Below are positions 35,612 through 43,285 of a stretch of DNA of 64,000 bases, one piece after another (position 1 is the first letter of the stretch; the number at the start of each line of letters is the position of its first letter). Source of the stretch: CAVPCY01 sp963770765 (GTDB lineage Bacteria > Actinomycetota > Coriobacteriia > Anaerosomatales > PHET01); the NCBI GenBank assembly GCA_963770765.1, contig CAVYQS010000006.1, positions 1 through 64,000 of the forward strand, given 5' to 3'. The position numbers and the translations under genes are program-made. A model generated the notes under the pieces. It was not told the origin of the DNA and did not search any database. It saw only the letters and a program-made list of their open reading frames with translations.

Positions 35612-36535
35612 TCAGCTCCTCTGAAGCCACATGAAATCGGGTGAGAAGCCGGTGCCGTGCAACAACTCGAGGTAGCGCGCCGGAGGCAGCGACGACGACG
35701 CGCCCTCGAGAGCGACCATCGTCGCCTCGATCACGTTCGTCCCGAAACTGCGCCCTTCCAGCCGCGGAGTGCTCGTGATCAGCAGCTCGACGCCATGAGC
35801 CCTCAGGAACTCGACGTCCTCGCTCGTGGTGGTGTTCGTCACCACCCACTTCCCGCTCATGTCGGCGGGCATGTACTTGCGCACGTACTTGTAGTCGCCC
35901 GCGATGATGTCGGCATCGCGATAGAGCTCGGAGTGCTTGGACTCCCTCTCGACGCGGGACTCGTGATCGGCCTCTGCCGGGTAGAGCCACGAGAAGGGCA
36001 GCTGCACGGCGATGGGGGCGATGACGTGGATCACTCGAACGAGCGTCGCACGACGGTGGATCATGATTGGCACGTCGAGCGCGTAGAGCAGGTCGGCGTA
36101 GGTCATCTCGCAGCCGGCATCGGCGAAGGCCATCGCCATGCCCCACCGGTCGACCGCCGACGTGATCAAGACGCGCTTGCCCGCCAGCTCGAGCCCCAGG
36201 TCCTCGGCCATGAACCTCACGACATCGCCCTCGACGGCGCCCTTGAGGCCGGACCCGTCGACGATCGGCGTGCGTGACACGGCAGCGCGGAACCGGCGGG
36301 CCTCTCGGAAGTAGTAGTCATGGCCGGCCGCGTGCAAGAACAGGTCGATGCCGCCGAGTCCGAAGGCGTCGACGTGGCCGTCGAGCTCGCGAAGCCGCGC
36401 CTCGGCGGCGTCCATATCGCCGTCGGTCCCCTCTCGCGATATGCGGAACGGTTCGCCGAACAGCTCGACCTCGACGGTATGATCGCGCTTCGAAGAGCCG
36501 ATGCTGACACTCACGACTTCCTTGACTGCGTCCAC
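35612..36535 (-). CDS. Quinate/shikimate 5-dehydrogenase-like protein
   Basis: 307 residues. The beginning (VVSVSIGSSKRDHTVEVELFGEPF), DAFGLGGIDLFLHAAG near residue 56-71 and TPIVDGSGLK match proteins annotated as quinate 5-dehydrogenase in anaerobic Firmicutes and actinobacteria; GKRVLITSAVDRWGMA near 118-133 would be the nucleotide-binding turn. I know of no firm biochemistry for this subgroup, so the reaction is tentative. The start overlaps the upstream HTH regulator gene by 25 bp. This pairing recurs in my knowledge of such genomes. Confidence 0.65.
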   Translation of the reverse strand: MDAVKEVVSVSIGSSKRDHTVEVELFGEPFRISREGTDGDMDAAEARLRELDGHVDAFGLGGIDLFLHAAGHDYYFREARRFRAAVSRTPIVDGSGLKGAVEGDVVRFMAEDLGLELAGKRVLITSAVDRWGMAMAFADAGCEMTYADLLYALDVPIMIHRRATLVRVIHVIAPIAVQLPFSWLYPAEADHESRVERESKHSELYRDADIIAGDYKYVRKYMPADMSGKWVVTNTTTSEDVEFLRAHGVELLITSTPRLEGRSFGTNVIEATMVALEGASSSLPPARYLELLHGTGFSPDFMWLQRS

Positions 36536-37131
36536 CTCCCGGCGAGATCCTCGGCGGCCCCGCGGAGGGTCGAGCCCACGGTTCCCGTCCGGCCGTGCTT
36601 GTCCACCGGCGCCGACATGACCGCCGAGAGGACTCGATCGAGCTCGTCGACGTCCACGGACTTGTCCTGCCTGATCGGAGTGTGGCCGAGGGGGATGCCC
36701 ACGACCTCTGTGCCGAGGATCCGTTCGATGGTCTTGATACGCCAGTCGCTCGCGATGAGCACGAGCGTGTCGAAGTCCCTCAGCACGGAAAGCGTCTCGA
36801 GCAACTGGTTGAAGACGTTGGCGGGTGAGCCGCTCTCGATCGACTCGCGCTCCGCCTGGCTCACCACCAGTACGAAGTCGACGGCGTGCTTCTCGGCGAG
36901 AGCGCGCACCTCACCGCAGTTGGCGATCGGGAAGCCCACGAGGGCGACACGAGGGCCCCGGCGCACCTCCCCCAGCGTCTCGAGGAAGGAGACGAAGCTC
37001 CGCTGCACGCCGGCGTGGCGTGCCGCCTCCTCCTGGGTCGCTCCGGCGGCTCTGTCGGCGAGGATCGCGTCCACGGCGTCGAGCAGCTTCTCGCGGCTCA
37101 CCACCTTCTCGCCGATCCTGAACAGCTCCAT
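36511..37131 (-). CDS. HTH transcriptional regulator coupled to the quinate dehydrogenase-like gene
   Basis: 206 residues from ATG 37131 (GAGGAGG upstream); a GTG 42 bp further up lies inside the operator and is less likely. Residues 27-45 (ATQEEAARHAGVQRSFVSF) form a HTH. The following domain (PRVALVGFPIANCGEVRAL..., then VLIASDWRIKTIERILG and GIPLGHTPIRQD) looks like a Rossmann-type sensor. It probably controls itself and the downstream dehydrogenase through the palindromes at 37151-37173. Confidence 0.7.
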   Translation of the reverse strand: MELFRIGEKVVSREKLLDAVDAILADRAAGATQEEAARHAGVQRSFVSFLETLGEVRRGPRVALVGFPIANCGEVRALAEKHAVDFVLVVSQAERESIESGSPANVFNQLLETLSVLRDFDTLVLIASDWRIKTIERILGTEVVGIPLGHTPIRQDKSVDVDELDRVLSAVMSAPVDKHGRTGTVGSTLRGAAEDLAGRWTQSRKS

Positions 37132-37150
37132 CCCGAGCAGCGCCTCCTCG

Positions 37151-37180
37151 CGTGTACACAAGAGTGTGCACACGAGTATA
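37151..37180 (-). promoter_or_regulatory. Promoter and palindromic operator of the HTH gene
   Basis: On the minus strand a TATACT -10 box (37175-37180) is followed within two bases by TGTGCACA-N4-TGTGTACA, two near-palindromic half-sites on one face of the helix. A repressor bound there would cover the transcription start. Confidence 0.5.
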
Positions 37181-37184
37181 CGCG

Positions 37185-37213
37185 AGCAGGCGGCCCTGAG
37201 GAGGCCGCCTGCT
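37185..37213. terminator. Perfect 11-bp hairpin between coaX and the HTH gene
   Basis: AGCAGGCGGCC (37185-37195) pairs fully with GGCCGCCTGCT (37203-37213) around a 7-base loop. No T run on either side; probably ends coaX transcription. Between it and the coaX stop (37214-37360) only the palindrome at 37326 is seen. Confidence 0.55.
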
Positions 37214-37325
37214 ACGGGAGGACGTTGGGTGTGCTGGGGGGAGCACCACGCAGCGTCATTACAGCGATTATCGGAGCATCACTCGCACTCGTACCAGCGT
37301 GTCCCGCCGATCGGGCTCGAGTTCC

Positions 37326-37341
37326 TGTGATTCTCATCACA
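37326..37341. promoter_or_regulatory. Perfect CRP/FNR-type palindrome TGTGAN6TCACA
   Basis: TGTGATTCTCATCACA fits the CRP-family consensus exactly. It lies 20 bp beyond the coaX stop, with no gene starting nearby on the plus strand, so it could be a distal operator for the HTH gene or simply a small hairpin. Confidence 0.3.
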
Positions 37342-37360
37342 TCTGCGCACGGCTCACCGG

Positions 37361-38125
37361 TCAGCGGTTGCGGTCGCGGATGATGCGCAGCCCCGTGAGG
37401 GTGAGGTCGACATCCACGTGGTCAACCGTGTCGCACAACTCCGACATCATGGGTGCGAGGCCGCCGGTCGCCACCACCGGGGTCTCCTGGCCCAGTTCGC
37501 CCCACACGCGCCGCACGAGACCGTCCACCATCGCCGCCTCGCCCAACATCAGGCCCGCCTGGACGCTCTCGCGGGTGTTCCTGCCGATCACGACTGCCGG
37601 TGGCTCGAGGTCGACCTTCGACAGGCGGGCGGCCTTCGAGAAGAGGGCCTCGGCGCTCGTCTCCACACCCGGGGCGATCGCACCGCCCAGGTACGCGCCA
37701 TCGTGTGAGATGACGTCGATCGTGGTCGCGGTGCCGAAGTCGACGACGACCACCGGGCCGCCGAGCGCCTCGAACGCCGCCACTCCGTTGACTATCCGGT
37801 CTGCGCCGACCTCGTGCGGGTTGTCGTAGCTGATCGGCATGCCGGTCTTCAGCCCCGGACCCACCACGAGCGCCTCGCATTCGCACGCCGACGCGACCAG
37901 GTCCACCCACGCGACGGTCAGCCGAGGGACCACCGAGGAGAGCACGACCTCTTCGACGTCACCCCACCCCATTCCGTCGAGTCCGAGCAACCCCCCCACT
38001 TTGACGCGGAGTTCGTCGGCCGTGAGCGATGCGTTGGTCGATATCCTCCAGTGGGATTCCAGAGTGTCGGCGGTGAACAGCCCGAGGACCGTTTGGGTGT
38101 TTCCCACATCCACGGCAAGCAGCAT
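37361..38125 (-). CDS. coaX: Type III pantothenate kinase
   Basis: Phosphorylates pantothenate, first step of CoA synthesis. 254 residues: N-terminal DVGNTQTVLGLF phosphate loop at 5-16, YDNPHEVGADRIVNGVAA near 100-117, VVVDFGTATTID near 127-138 and GGAIAPGVETSAEALF. ATG 38125. The pantothenate supply genes panB and panC are about 8 kb upstream in the same window. Confidence 0.95.
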   Translation of the reverse strand: MLLAVDVGNTQTVLGLFTADTLESHWRISTNASLTADELRVKVGGLLGLDGMGWGDVEEVVLSSVVPRLTVAWVDLVASACECEALVVGPGLKTGMPISYDNPHEVGADRIVNGVAAFEALGGPVVVVDFGTATTIDVISHDGAYLGGAIAPGVETSAEALFSKAARLSKVDLEPPAVVIGRNTRESVQAGLMLGEAAMVDGLVRRVWGELGQETPVVATGGLAPMMSELCDTVDHVDVDLTLTGLRIIRDRNR

Positions 38126-38180
38126 GGTCACGTCTTCCCCTCGTGGCGGCACATGACGGCACGGTGACGCGCGGCGATCC

Positions 38181-38230
38181 GTCGCCTCAACCGGTGCTAT
38201 CATCGGCGCTGATCGCCCGGTTGAGGCGAC
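38181..38230. promoter_or_regulatory. 14-bp inverted repeat in the coaX / two-component divergent promoter
   Basis: GTCGCCTCAACCGG (38181-38194) is repeated perfectly in inverse at 38217-38230 with 22 bp between, 55 bp before the response regulator. A -10-like TATCAT (38198-38203) lies between the arms. Half-sites two helical turns or more apart suggest a dimeric or tetrameric regulator, perhaps the OmpR-type protein encoded next door. Confidence 0.5.
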
Positions 38231-38284
38231 AGCGCACCGTACTTCAGCTGCCATGATACGCCCGAATCATCAGGAGGCGCGTCC

Positions 38285-38989
38285 ATGAGCGAGTCCCCCG
38301 CACGCATCCTCGTCGTCGACGACGAGCCATCCATCACCGAGTTCGTCTCGTACAACCTCAAGAAGGAGGGCTACGAGGTCACCGTCGCCGAGAACGGCGA
38401 CGAGGCCCTCGAGCTCGCCGCGCTCCACCCGTTCGACCTCGTGGTGCTCGACGTCATGCTGCCGGGAATGGACGGCTACGAAGTGTGCCGCCGGCTCCGG
38501 CAGAACTCCTCGGTGCCCGTGTTGTTCCTGTCGGCGCGCGACACCGAGCTCGACAAGGTCGTGGGCCTCGAGATCGGCGGCGACGACTACCTCGCGAAGC
38601 CGTTCGGCGTGCGCGAGCTCTCGGCGCGGGTCAAGGCGCTGCTGCGTCGCGTGCACCCGGGCGTGCGCGAGACTCCTCTCGGCGCCGAGAAGATCGTCGT
38701 CTCGGGCATCGCGCTCGATGAAGGCGCCCATGTGGCCACGAACGGCGACACGCCCATCGACCTGACCCCGCGCGAGTTCGAGCTGCTGGCCTGTCTGATG
38801 CGCCACGCGGGCAAGGTGCTCTCGCGCGAGCAGCTGCTTCGCGAGGCCTGGGGCTGGGAGTTCCTCGTCGAGACCAAGACGGTCGACACCCACGTGAAGC
38901 GGCTACGCGACAAGCTCGAGGCTGCCGAGGTCGATCCGGCGCTCGTCGAGACCGTTCGCGGCTACGGCTACCGCTTCAGGGCGGTCTAG
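38285..38989 (+). CDS. OmpR/PhoB-family response regulator
   Basis: 234 residues. Receiver domain with the acidic pair D12-D13, phospho-acceptor D56 (LVVLDVMLPG), and K105 in LAKPFGV; C-terminal winged helix (TPREFELLACLMRHAGKVLSRE through VDTHVKRLRDKL and VRGYGYRF). ATG 38285, GGAGG just upstream. Closest in type to PhoB/RegX3. Followed after 4 bp by its sensor kinase. Confidence 0.93.
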   Translation: MSESPARILVVDDEPSITEFVSYNLKKEGYEVTVAENGDEALELAALHPFDLVVLDVMLPGMDGYEVCRRLRQNSSVPVLFLSARDTELDKVVGLEIGGDDYLAKPFGVRELSARVKALLRRVHPGVRETPLGAEKIVVSGIALDEGAHVATNGDTPIDLTPREFELLACLMRHAGKVLSREQLLREAWGWEFLVETKTVDTHVKRLRDKLEAAEVDPALVETVRGYGYRFRAV

Positions 38990-38993
38990 CGCC

Positions 38994-39998
38994 GTGTACA
39001 CCCTGCGTTCGCGCGTCGCGGTGACGCTGGCGCTGTTCACTCTGGCCGGCGCTGCCGCAGGATTCGCGGTTCGCGATCTTCGATGGGGGATCGCGGTCAT
39101 GGTCGTCGCGCCGGTCGTCGCGTTCTTCGTGGGCCGCGCGACCGCCCGGATGTTCACCTCACCCCTGGAGCGACTGGCCGCGACCGCAGCGTCGTTCGCC
39201 GCGGGCAATCTCGACGTGCGCGCCGACACCGACGGTCCGCGCGAGGTGCGCCTGATCGCGCAGTCGTTCAACAGGATGGCCGCCGAGGTCTCGAGGGCCA
39301 TGCGGGCCGTGACCGCCGAGGAGCAGCGCAAGACGCAGTTCGTCTCGGACGTCAGTCACGAGCTGCGCACCCCGCTGACCGCGATCAGGGGCGCCGCCGA
39401 GACGCTTCTCGACGGTGACGTCGCCCCCGACGACCAGGAACGCTTCCTGTCGACGATCGCGATGGAAGCCGAACGCCTCACCCGACTCGCCAACGACCTG
39501 CTGCAGCTGCAGCGCATCGAGGGCGCGACCGGTGAGCTTCCCCTGCGCAGGGTCGACCTGCGCCTCGCCGCCGAGCGGGCGGCTGCCATGCTCGAGCCGC
39601 TCATGGAGGACCGCGCCGTCGAACTGACGGTCACCGGAGATGCGCCGGCGGTCCTGGGCGACGTCGACCGGCTACAGCAGGTGGTCGCCAACCTGGTCGA
39701 GAATGCGAGCCGCTTCGTGGGCGAGGGCGGTCACGTATCCGTCTCACTGAGCGCCGAGGAGAGCACGGCGGTCATGTCGGTCACCGACGACGGGCCCGGC
39801 GTGCCCCAAGACGACCTGCCGCGGCTCTTCGACCGCTTCTACCGCGCCGACACGAGCAGGACCCGCACGAGCGGCGGGGCCGGGCTCGGCCTCGCGATCG
39901 TGCGCGCGATCGTCTCGGCCCACGGCGGCACCATCTCGGCCGAGAACCTCGACGAGGGCGGTTCGCGCTTCACGGTGCGACTGCCCGCCGCAGGCTGA
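38994..39998 (+). CDS. Membrane sensor histidine kinase
   Basis: 334 residues from GTG 38994. Two close membrane helices (about 7-25 and 31-47) with almost no extracellular loop, a HAMP domain (50-105), phospho-acceptor H122 in VSDVSHELRTPLTA, and HATPase N (NLVENASRF), G1 (DDGPGVP) and G2 (GGAGLGLAIV) boxes. The missing sensor loop suggests sensing within the membrane or through a partner. PhoR/WalK-like in layout; the stimulus is unknown. Confidence 0.92.
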   Translation: MYTLRSRVAVTLALFTLAGAAAGFAVRDLRWGIAVMVVAPVVAFFVGRATARMFTSPLERLAATAASFAAGNLDVRADTDGPREVRLIAQSFNRMAAEVSRAMRAVTAEEQRKTQFVSDVSHELRTPLTAIRGAAETLLDGDVAPDDQERFLSTIAMEAERLTRLANDLLQLQRIEGATGELPLRRVDLRLAAERAAAMLEPLMEDRAVELTVTGDAPAVLGDVDRLQQVVANLVENASRFVGEGGHVSVSLSAEESTAVMSVTDDGPGVPQDDLPRLFDRFYRADTSRTRTSGGAGLGLAIVRAIVSAHGGTISAENLDEGGSRFTVRLPAAG

Positions 39999-40007
39999 GA
40001 CGATGGT

Positions 40008-40574
40008 CTACCGCTGCGAGGCGCGCTGTACCGCCTCGGCGATCACAACGGCGAAGGTGGCTTTGATCGCGTCGGGCACGAGGAACGGGACGGCGGCAAC
40101 GATCACCGCCTGCCCGAACGTCAACCCCGTCTGAGCCATCAGCCACGGAAGACCGACCGCGTAGATCACGCCCTCCGCGACGATCACCGCCCCGATCGGC
40201 GCCAGCAGATGAGGGGGACGGTCCTCAAGCGCGCGACGGACCATCGAAGCAGCCGCCGCGGCGAAAGGGAACGCGAGCAAGAACCCACCCGTGGGACCGA
40301 GCAACGCGGAGAGGCCGGCCTGACCTTGCGCGAAGACCGGGAGGCCGGCGGCACCGAGGGCGAGATACAGCCCCATCGACGCGGCCGCCCATCCCGGAGA
40401 CAGCAGCAGACCCGCAAGCAGGACGAACACCGTCTGAAGGGTCACCGGCACCGGGCCGAAGAGGGGAACGCCGACCCAGGAGGTCGCGGCGGTCATCGCC
40501 GCCAGCAGCGCTGCGACGACCATGTTGCGCAGGCGCTCCGAACTCCGTGCGACCGCCGTTGCTTCCATGCTCAT
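40008..40574 (-). CDS. bioY: Biotin transporter substrate-binding membrane protein BioY
   Basis: 188 residues, six membrane helices, S component of the biotin ECF transporter. Family features: VPLFGPVPVTLQTVFVLLAGLLLSP, GAAGLPVFA and GPTGGFLLAFPFAA. ATG 40574 has a GGGGGG run three bases upstream; a second ATG two codons on is possible. No energising EcfAT genes are adjacent. A BirA-type operator lies 20-50 bp upstream, next to birA, so control by biotin is likely. Confidence 0.93.
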   Translation of the reverse strand: MSMEATAVARSSERLRNMVVAALLAAMTAATSWVGVPLFGPVPVTLQTVFVLLAGLLLSPGWAAASMGLYLALGAAGLPVFAQGQAGLSALLGPTGGFLLAFPFAAAAASMVRRALEDRPPHLLAPIGAVIVAEGVIYAVGLPWLMAQTGLTFGQAVIVAAVPFLVPDAIKATFAVVIAEAVQRASQR

Positions 40575-40592
40575 GGTCCCCCCGGGCGACAA

Positions 40593-40624
40593 TGGTTAAC
40601 AGCTGACTCGCGCACGGTTAACGA
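40593..40624 (-). promoter_or_regulatory. BirA (biotin repressor) operator of bioY
   Basis: TGGTTAACA-N14-GGTTAACGA matches the bacterial biotin operator TTGTTAACC-N14-GGTTAACAA in both half-sites and spacing with three mismatches. It lies between birA (ends 40663) and bioY (starts 40574), and the BirA encoded there has the N-terminal HTH needed to bind. Confidence 0.8.
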
Positions 40625-40662
40625 TAGGATCCTGAGGTCGGACCGTCAAGCAGACGGGCGTC

Positions 40663-41625
40663 TCACCGTGTCGGTCGGCGCAGCGTGACATCGCCGGCAG
40701 CCACCCGAACCGTTCCGTCGTCGCCCGCGACCAAGAGGCGCCCGTCGGAGTCGATCCCGGTCGCCACGCCTTCGACCACGACCCGCCCGTCAGCAGAACT
40801 CACCACGACAGCGCGCCCCGACAGTGCCGACAGGGACTCGAACTCCCTGACGAGTGGCGCGAAGCCTCCTGCCCGCCAGTCGGCGTACGCAGAAGCGACT
40901 CCGTCGAGCGCTGTGGCGGCGGCGGTCGCGGGAGTGAGTCCTTCCGCGAACTCCTCGAGGTACGCCGCACCTTCCACCGCATCGGGCGGTCTGAGCACAT
41001 TGAGCCCGAATCCCGCCACGACCCACCGGACGGAGTCGCCCTCGGTCGCCGTCTCCAGCAGCACCCCCGCCACCTTTCGGCCATCGACCCACACATCGTT
41101 GGGCCACTTGAGGTGAGGCGCCACGCCCAGCTCGCGCAGACCGCGCGCGATTCCGATGGCGACCACCAGCGCGAGCGGCGCCGTCTCGACCGGGGCCACT
41201 CCGGGACGGAGCACGACCGAGACGTACGCCCCGCCCGGCAGTGAGACCCATCGCCGCCCGAGCCGGCCCTTGCCAGCGGCTTGTTCGGCTGCGACGACGA
41301 CGGTACCCTGCTCGGCCCCCTCGCGAGCCAGGACCTTGGCGTCGTCGTTCGTCGAGCCTGTGCTCGCGCCACCCTCTACCCTGACCCACAGAGGATCGCG
41401 CAGGAGTGGCCGCACCTCGGATGGCAGGGCGAGCGCAGGCACGTCGACCAGACGGTATCCGCAGCCGGGCGACGCCGCTATCGAGTACCCCTCACGCCGA
41501 AGCGCCGAGACGTGCTTGGAAACGGCCACCCGGCTCACTCCGAGTGCGTGGGCGATCGCTTCACCGCTGACGCCGGAGTCGCCCGAACCGCGCAGCGCGG
41601 CCAGAACCGCGTCGCGCGTGCTCAC
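40663..41625 (-). CDS. birA: Biotin-[acetyl-CoA-carboxylase] ligase and biotin repressor
   Basis: 320 residues. Residues 1-60 are a winged HTH (SGEAIAHALGVSRVAVSKHVSALRREGY), so this is the bifunctional repressor type; the ligase domain has GKGRLGRRW (119-126), STNDDAKVLA (91-100), KWPNDVWVDGRKVAG and a C-terminal SH3-like domain. GTG 41625 overlaps the dedA stop (GTGA). Attaches biotin to carboxylases and represses bioY when biotin is plentiful. Confidence 0.93.
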   Translation of the reverse strand: MSTRDAVLAALRGSGDSGVSGEAIAHALGVSRVAVSKHVSALRREGYSIAASPGCGYRLVDVPALALPSEVRPLLRDPLWVRVEGGASTGSTNDDAKVLAREGAEQGTVVVAAEQAAGKGRLGRRWVSLPGGAYVSVVLRPGVAPVETAPLALVVAIGIARGLRELGVAPHLKWPNDVWVDGRKVAGVLLETATEGDSVRWVVAGFGLNVLRPPDAVEGAAYLEEFAEGLTPATAAATALDGVASAYADWRAGGFAPLVREFESLSALSGRAVVVSSADGRVVVEGVATGIDSDGRLLVAGDDGTVRVAAGDVTLRRPTR

Positions 41626-42296
41626 TGCTCGTCTCGCTTGGCGCGGCGCGCCTTGATCCGATTGCGCGCGACGATGATGCCGCCCACGAACACCGCCATG
41701 ATCGCGAGCCCCACATAGCCCACACCGGATGCGACCGTGAGCGCCAGGTCGATGTTCGCGCCCAGGAACCAACCGATCGCACACATGATGCTCGTGTAGA
41801 GCACCGCCCCCAGCAGCGTGTAGAGCTCGTACCAGAACACCGGCATCTCAGTGGCGCCGGCGACGGCAGGGACGAAGTTCTTGGCGCCGATCGCGAAACG
41901 CGATATCAAGACGGTCTTGGCGCCCTCGGTATGGAAGTGCTCGTGGACCTCGTCGAGTCCCGAGGCGTCGATCCTGAAGAGGCGCCCCAACCGGGTGGCG
42001 GCGATCCTCTCGGTGAACGCCTTCACGGAGCTCAGCCCGGCGCGCCGGCCCATCCAGTAGCTGACGTTGCTGCCGACGACCGTGCCCACGACCGACGCGA
42101 ACCACACTCCGCTGATCGCCAGCGCGTCTTGCGACGCCACCATGGCCCCGGCGATGACCACGGTCTCGCCGGGTGTGAACGAACCCACGACGAACAGGTT
42201 CTCGAAGATGGTGAAGCCGAAGACGATGAGGTAGCCCCACGACTCGAGGGCGGCGAGGAACCAGTCGATGACCGCGATGCCGGTCTGTGGGATCAC
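41622..42296 (-). CDS. DedA-family membrane protein
   Basis: 224 residues from GTG 42296 (GGAAG upstream). SNARE-associated/DedA core: ENLFVVGSFTPGETVVIAGAMVA, SYWMGRRAGL, FHTEGAKTVLISRFAIGAKNFVPAVAG, with the family's Gly and Arg residues and about five helices. DedA proteins move undecaprenyl phosphate or phosphatidylethanolamine between leaflets; substrate not decidable here. Lies between nadC (74 bp) and birA (4-bp overlap). Confidence 0.88.
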   Translation of the reverse strand: MIPQTGIAVIDWFLAALESWGYLIVFGFTIFENLFVVGSFTPGETVVIAGAMVASQDALAISGVWFASVVGTVVGSNVSYWMGRRAGLSSVKAFTERIAATRLGRLFRIDASGLDEVHEHFHTEGAKTVLISRFAIGAKNFVPAVAGATEMPVFWYELYTLLGAVLYTSIMCAIGWFLGANIDLALTVASGVGYVGLAIMAVFVGGIIVARNRIKARRAKRDEQ

Positions 42297-42370
42297 GCAC
42301 TCACTTCCTTGGTCACCGAGTGACGGCCACGGATCGTCGTGCAGCTCGAAGCACACCGAGTGGGCGCAGG

Positions 42371-43285
42371 CTACCGTTCATCGAACCCGAAGTCCACAGG
42401 CCCCGCAAGGGTCAACGCGCTCGATGACACCCTATCGACACCTGAGCGGCGCAGCGCCGTCATCCGAGCAAGCGCTATGCCTCCCGACGCCTCTGTGAGC
42501 ACCGTCCCGCCGTGTGCCTCCGCGGCATCCCGGCAGGCCCTCACCGTATCGCCGAGAAGATCGTCATCCATGTTGTCGAGCAGCACGATGTCCGCCCCTG
42601 CTTCCACCGCCTCGACCGCCTGGTCGAGCGTGTCGGCTTCGACCTCCACGGTGAGGCCGGGGTGAGCTGCCCGGGCTTCTCTCACTGCGGCGGTGATGCC
42701 CTCGCTGCGGGCGAGGTGGTTGTCTTTCACGAGCACCATGTCGTAGAGCCCCGTGCGGTGATTCGTACCGCCGCCCACGCGCACCGCGTACTTGGACAGC
42801 TCTCGGAGGCCCGGGATGGTCTTGCGCGTGTCGCACACCGCGAGCTCGCCGCCGGCAGCGTCGACCCAGCGCGCCGTCTCGGTCGCGATGCCCGACAAGA
42901 TCATCAGGAAGTCGAGTGCCGTGCGCTCGGCGCTCAGGACTGCAGCGGCAAGCCCCTCGACCTCGGCCACGACCGTGCCCGCGGCCACCCGCGAACCCTC
43001 GGCGACGAGCGGGAACACGTCCACGGGCTCGAACAGCCCGGCGGCACGCGAGACCGCCTCGAAGACGGCGGCCGTGACGGGAAGCCCACACACGACGCAC
43101 TGCTCCCGAGCCACGATCCTTCCCGAGAAGTGCGCGTCGATGCCGATCACCGCGGCGCTCGTCACGTCGCGCTCGAGGATGTCCGTGCCGGCGACCGCCT
43201 GGACGTCGAACCGTTCGGGCTCGACCCCGAGATCCTCGGCGAGAGCGACGGCCACCACTCGAGAGATGTCGGGCAGGTCGAACAT
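42371..43285 (-). CDS. nadC: Nicotinate-nucleotide pyrophosphorylase (quinolinate phosphoribosyltransferase)
   Basis: Converts quinolinate and PRPP to nicotinate mononucleotide. 304 residues: ALAEDLG near residue 14, DVTS, VVCGLP, LDFLMILSGIATETAR, DTRKTIPGLRELSKYAVRVGGG with the PRPP-binding Arg/Lys, HRTGLYDMVLVKDNH and LLDNM near the C-terminus. ATG 43285 is immediately after the nadB stop, third gene of nadA-nadB-nadC. Confidence 0.95.
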   Translation of the reverse strand: MFDLPDISRVVAVALAEDLGVEPERFDVQAVAGTDILERDVTSAAVIGIDAHFSGRIVAREQCVVCGLPVTAAVFEAVSRAAGLFEPVDVFPLVAEGSRVAAGTVVAEVEGLAAAVLSAERTALDFLMILSGIATETARWVDAAGGELAVCDTRKTIPGLRELSKYAVRVGGGTNHRTGLYDMVLVKDNHLARSEGITAAVREARAAHPGLTVEVEADTLDQAVEAVEAGADIVLLDNMDDDLLGDTVRACRDAAEAHGGTVLTEASGGIALARMTALRRSGVDRVSSSALTLAGPVDFGFDER

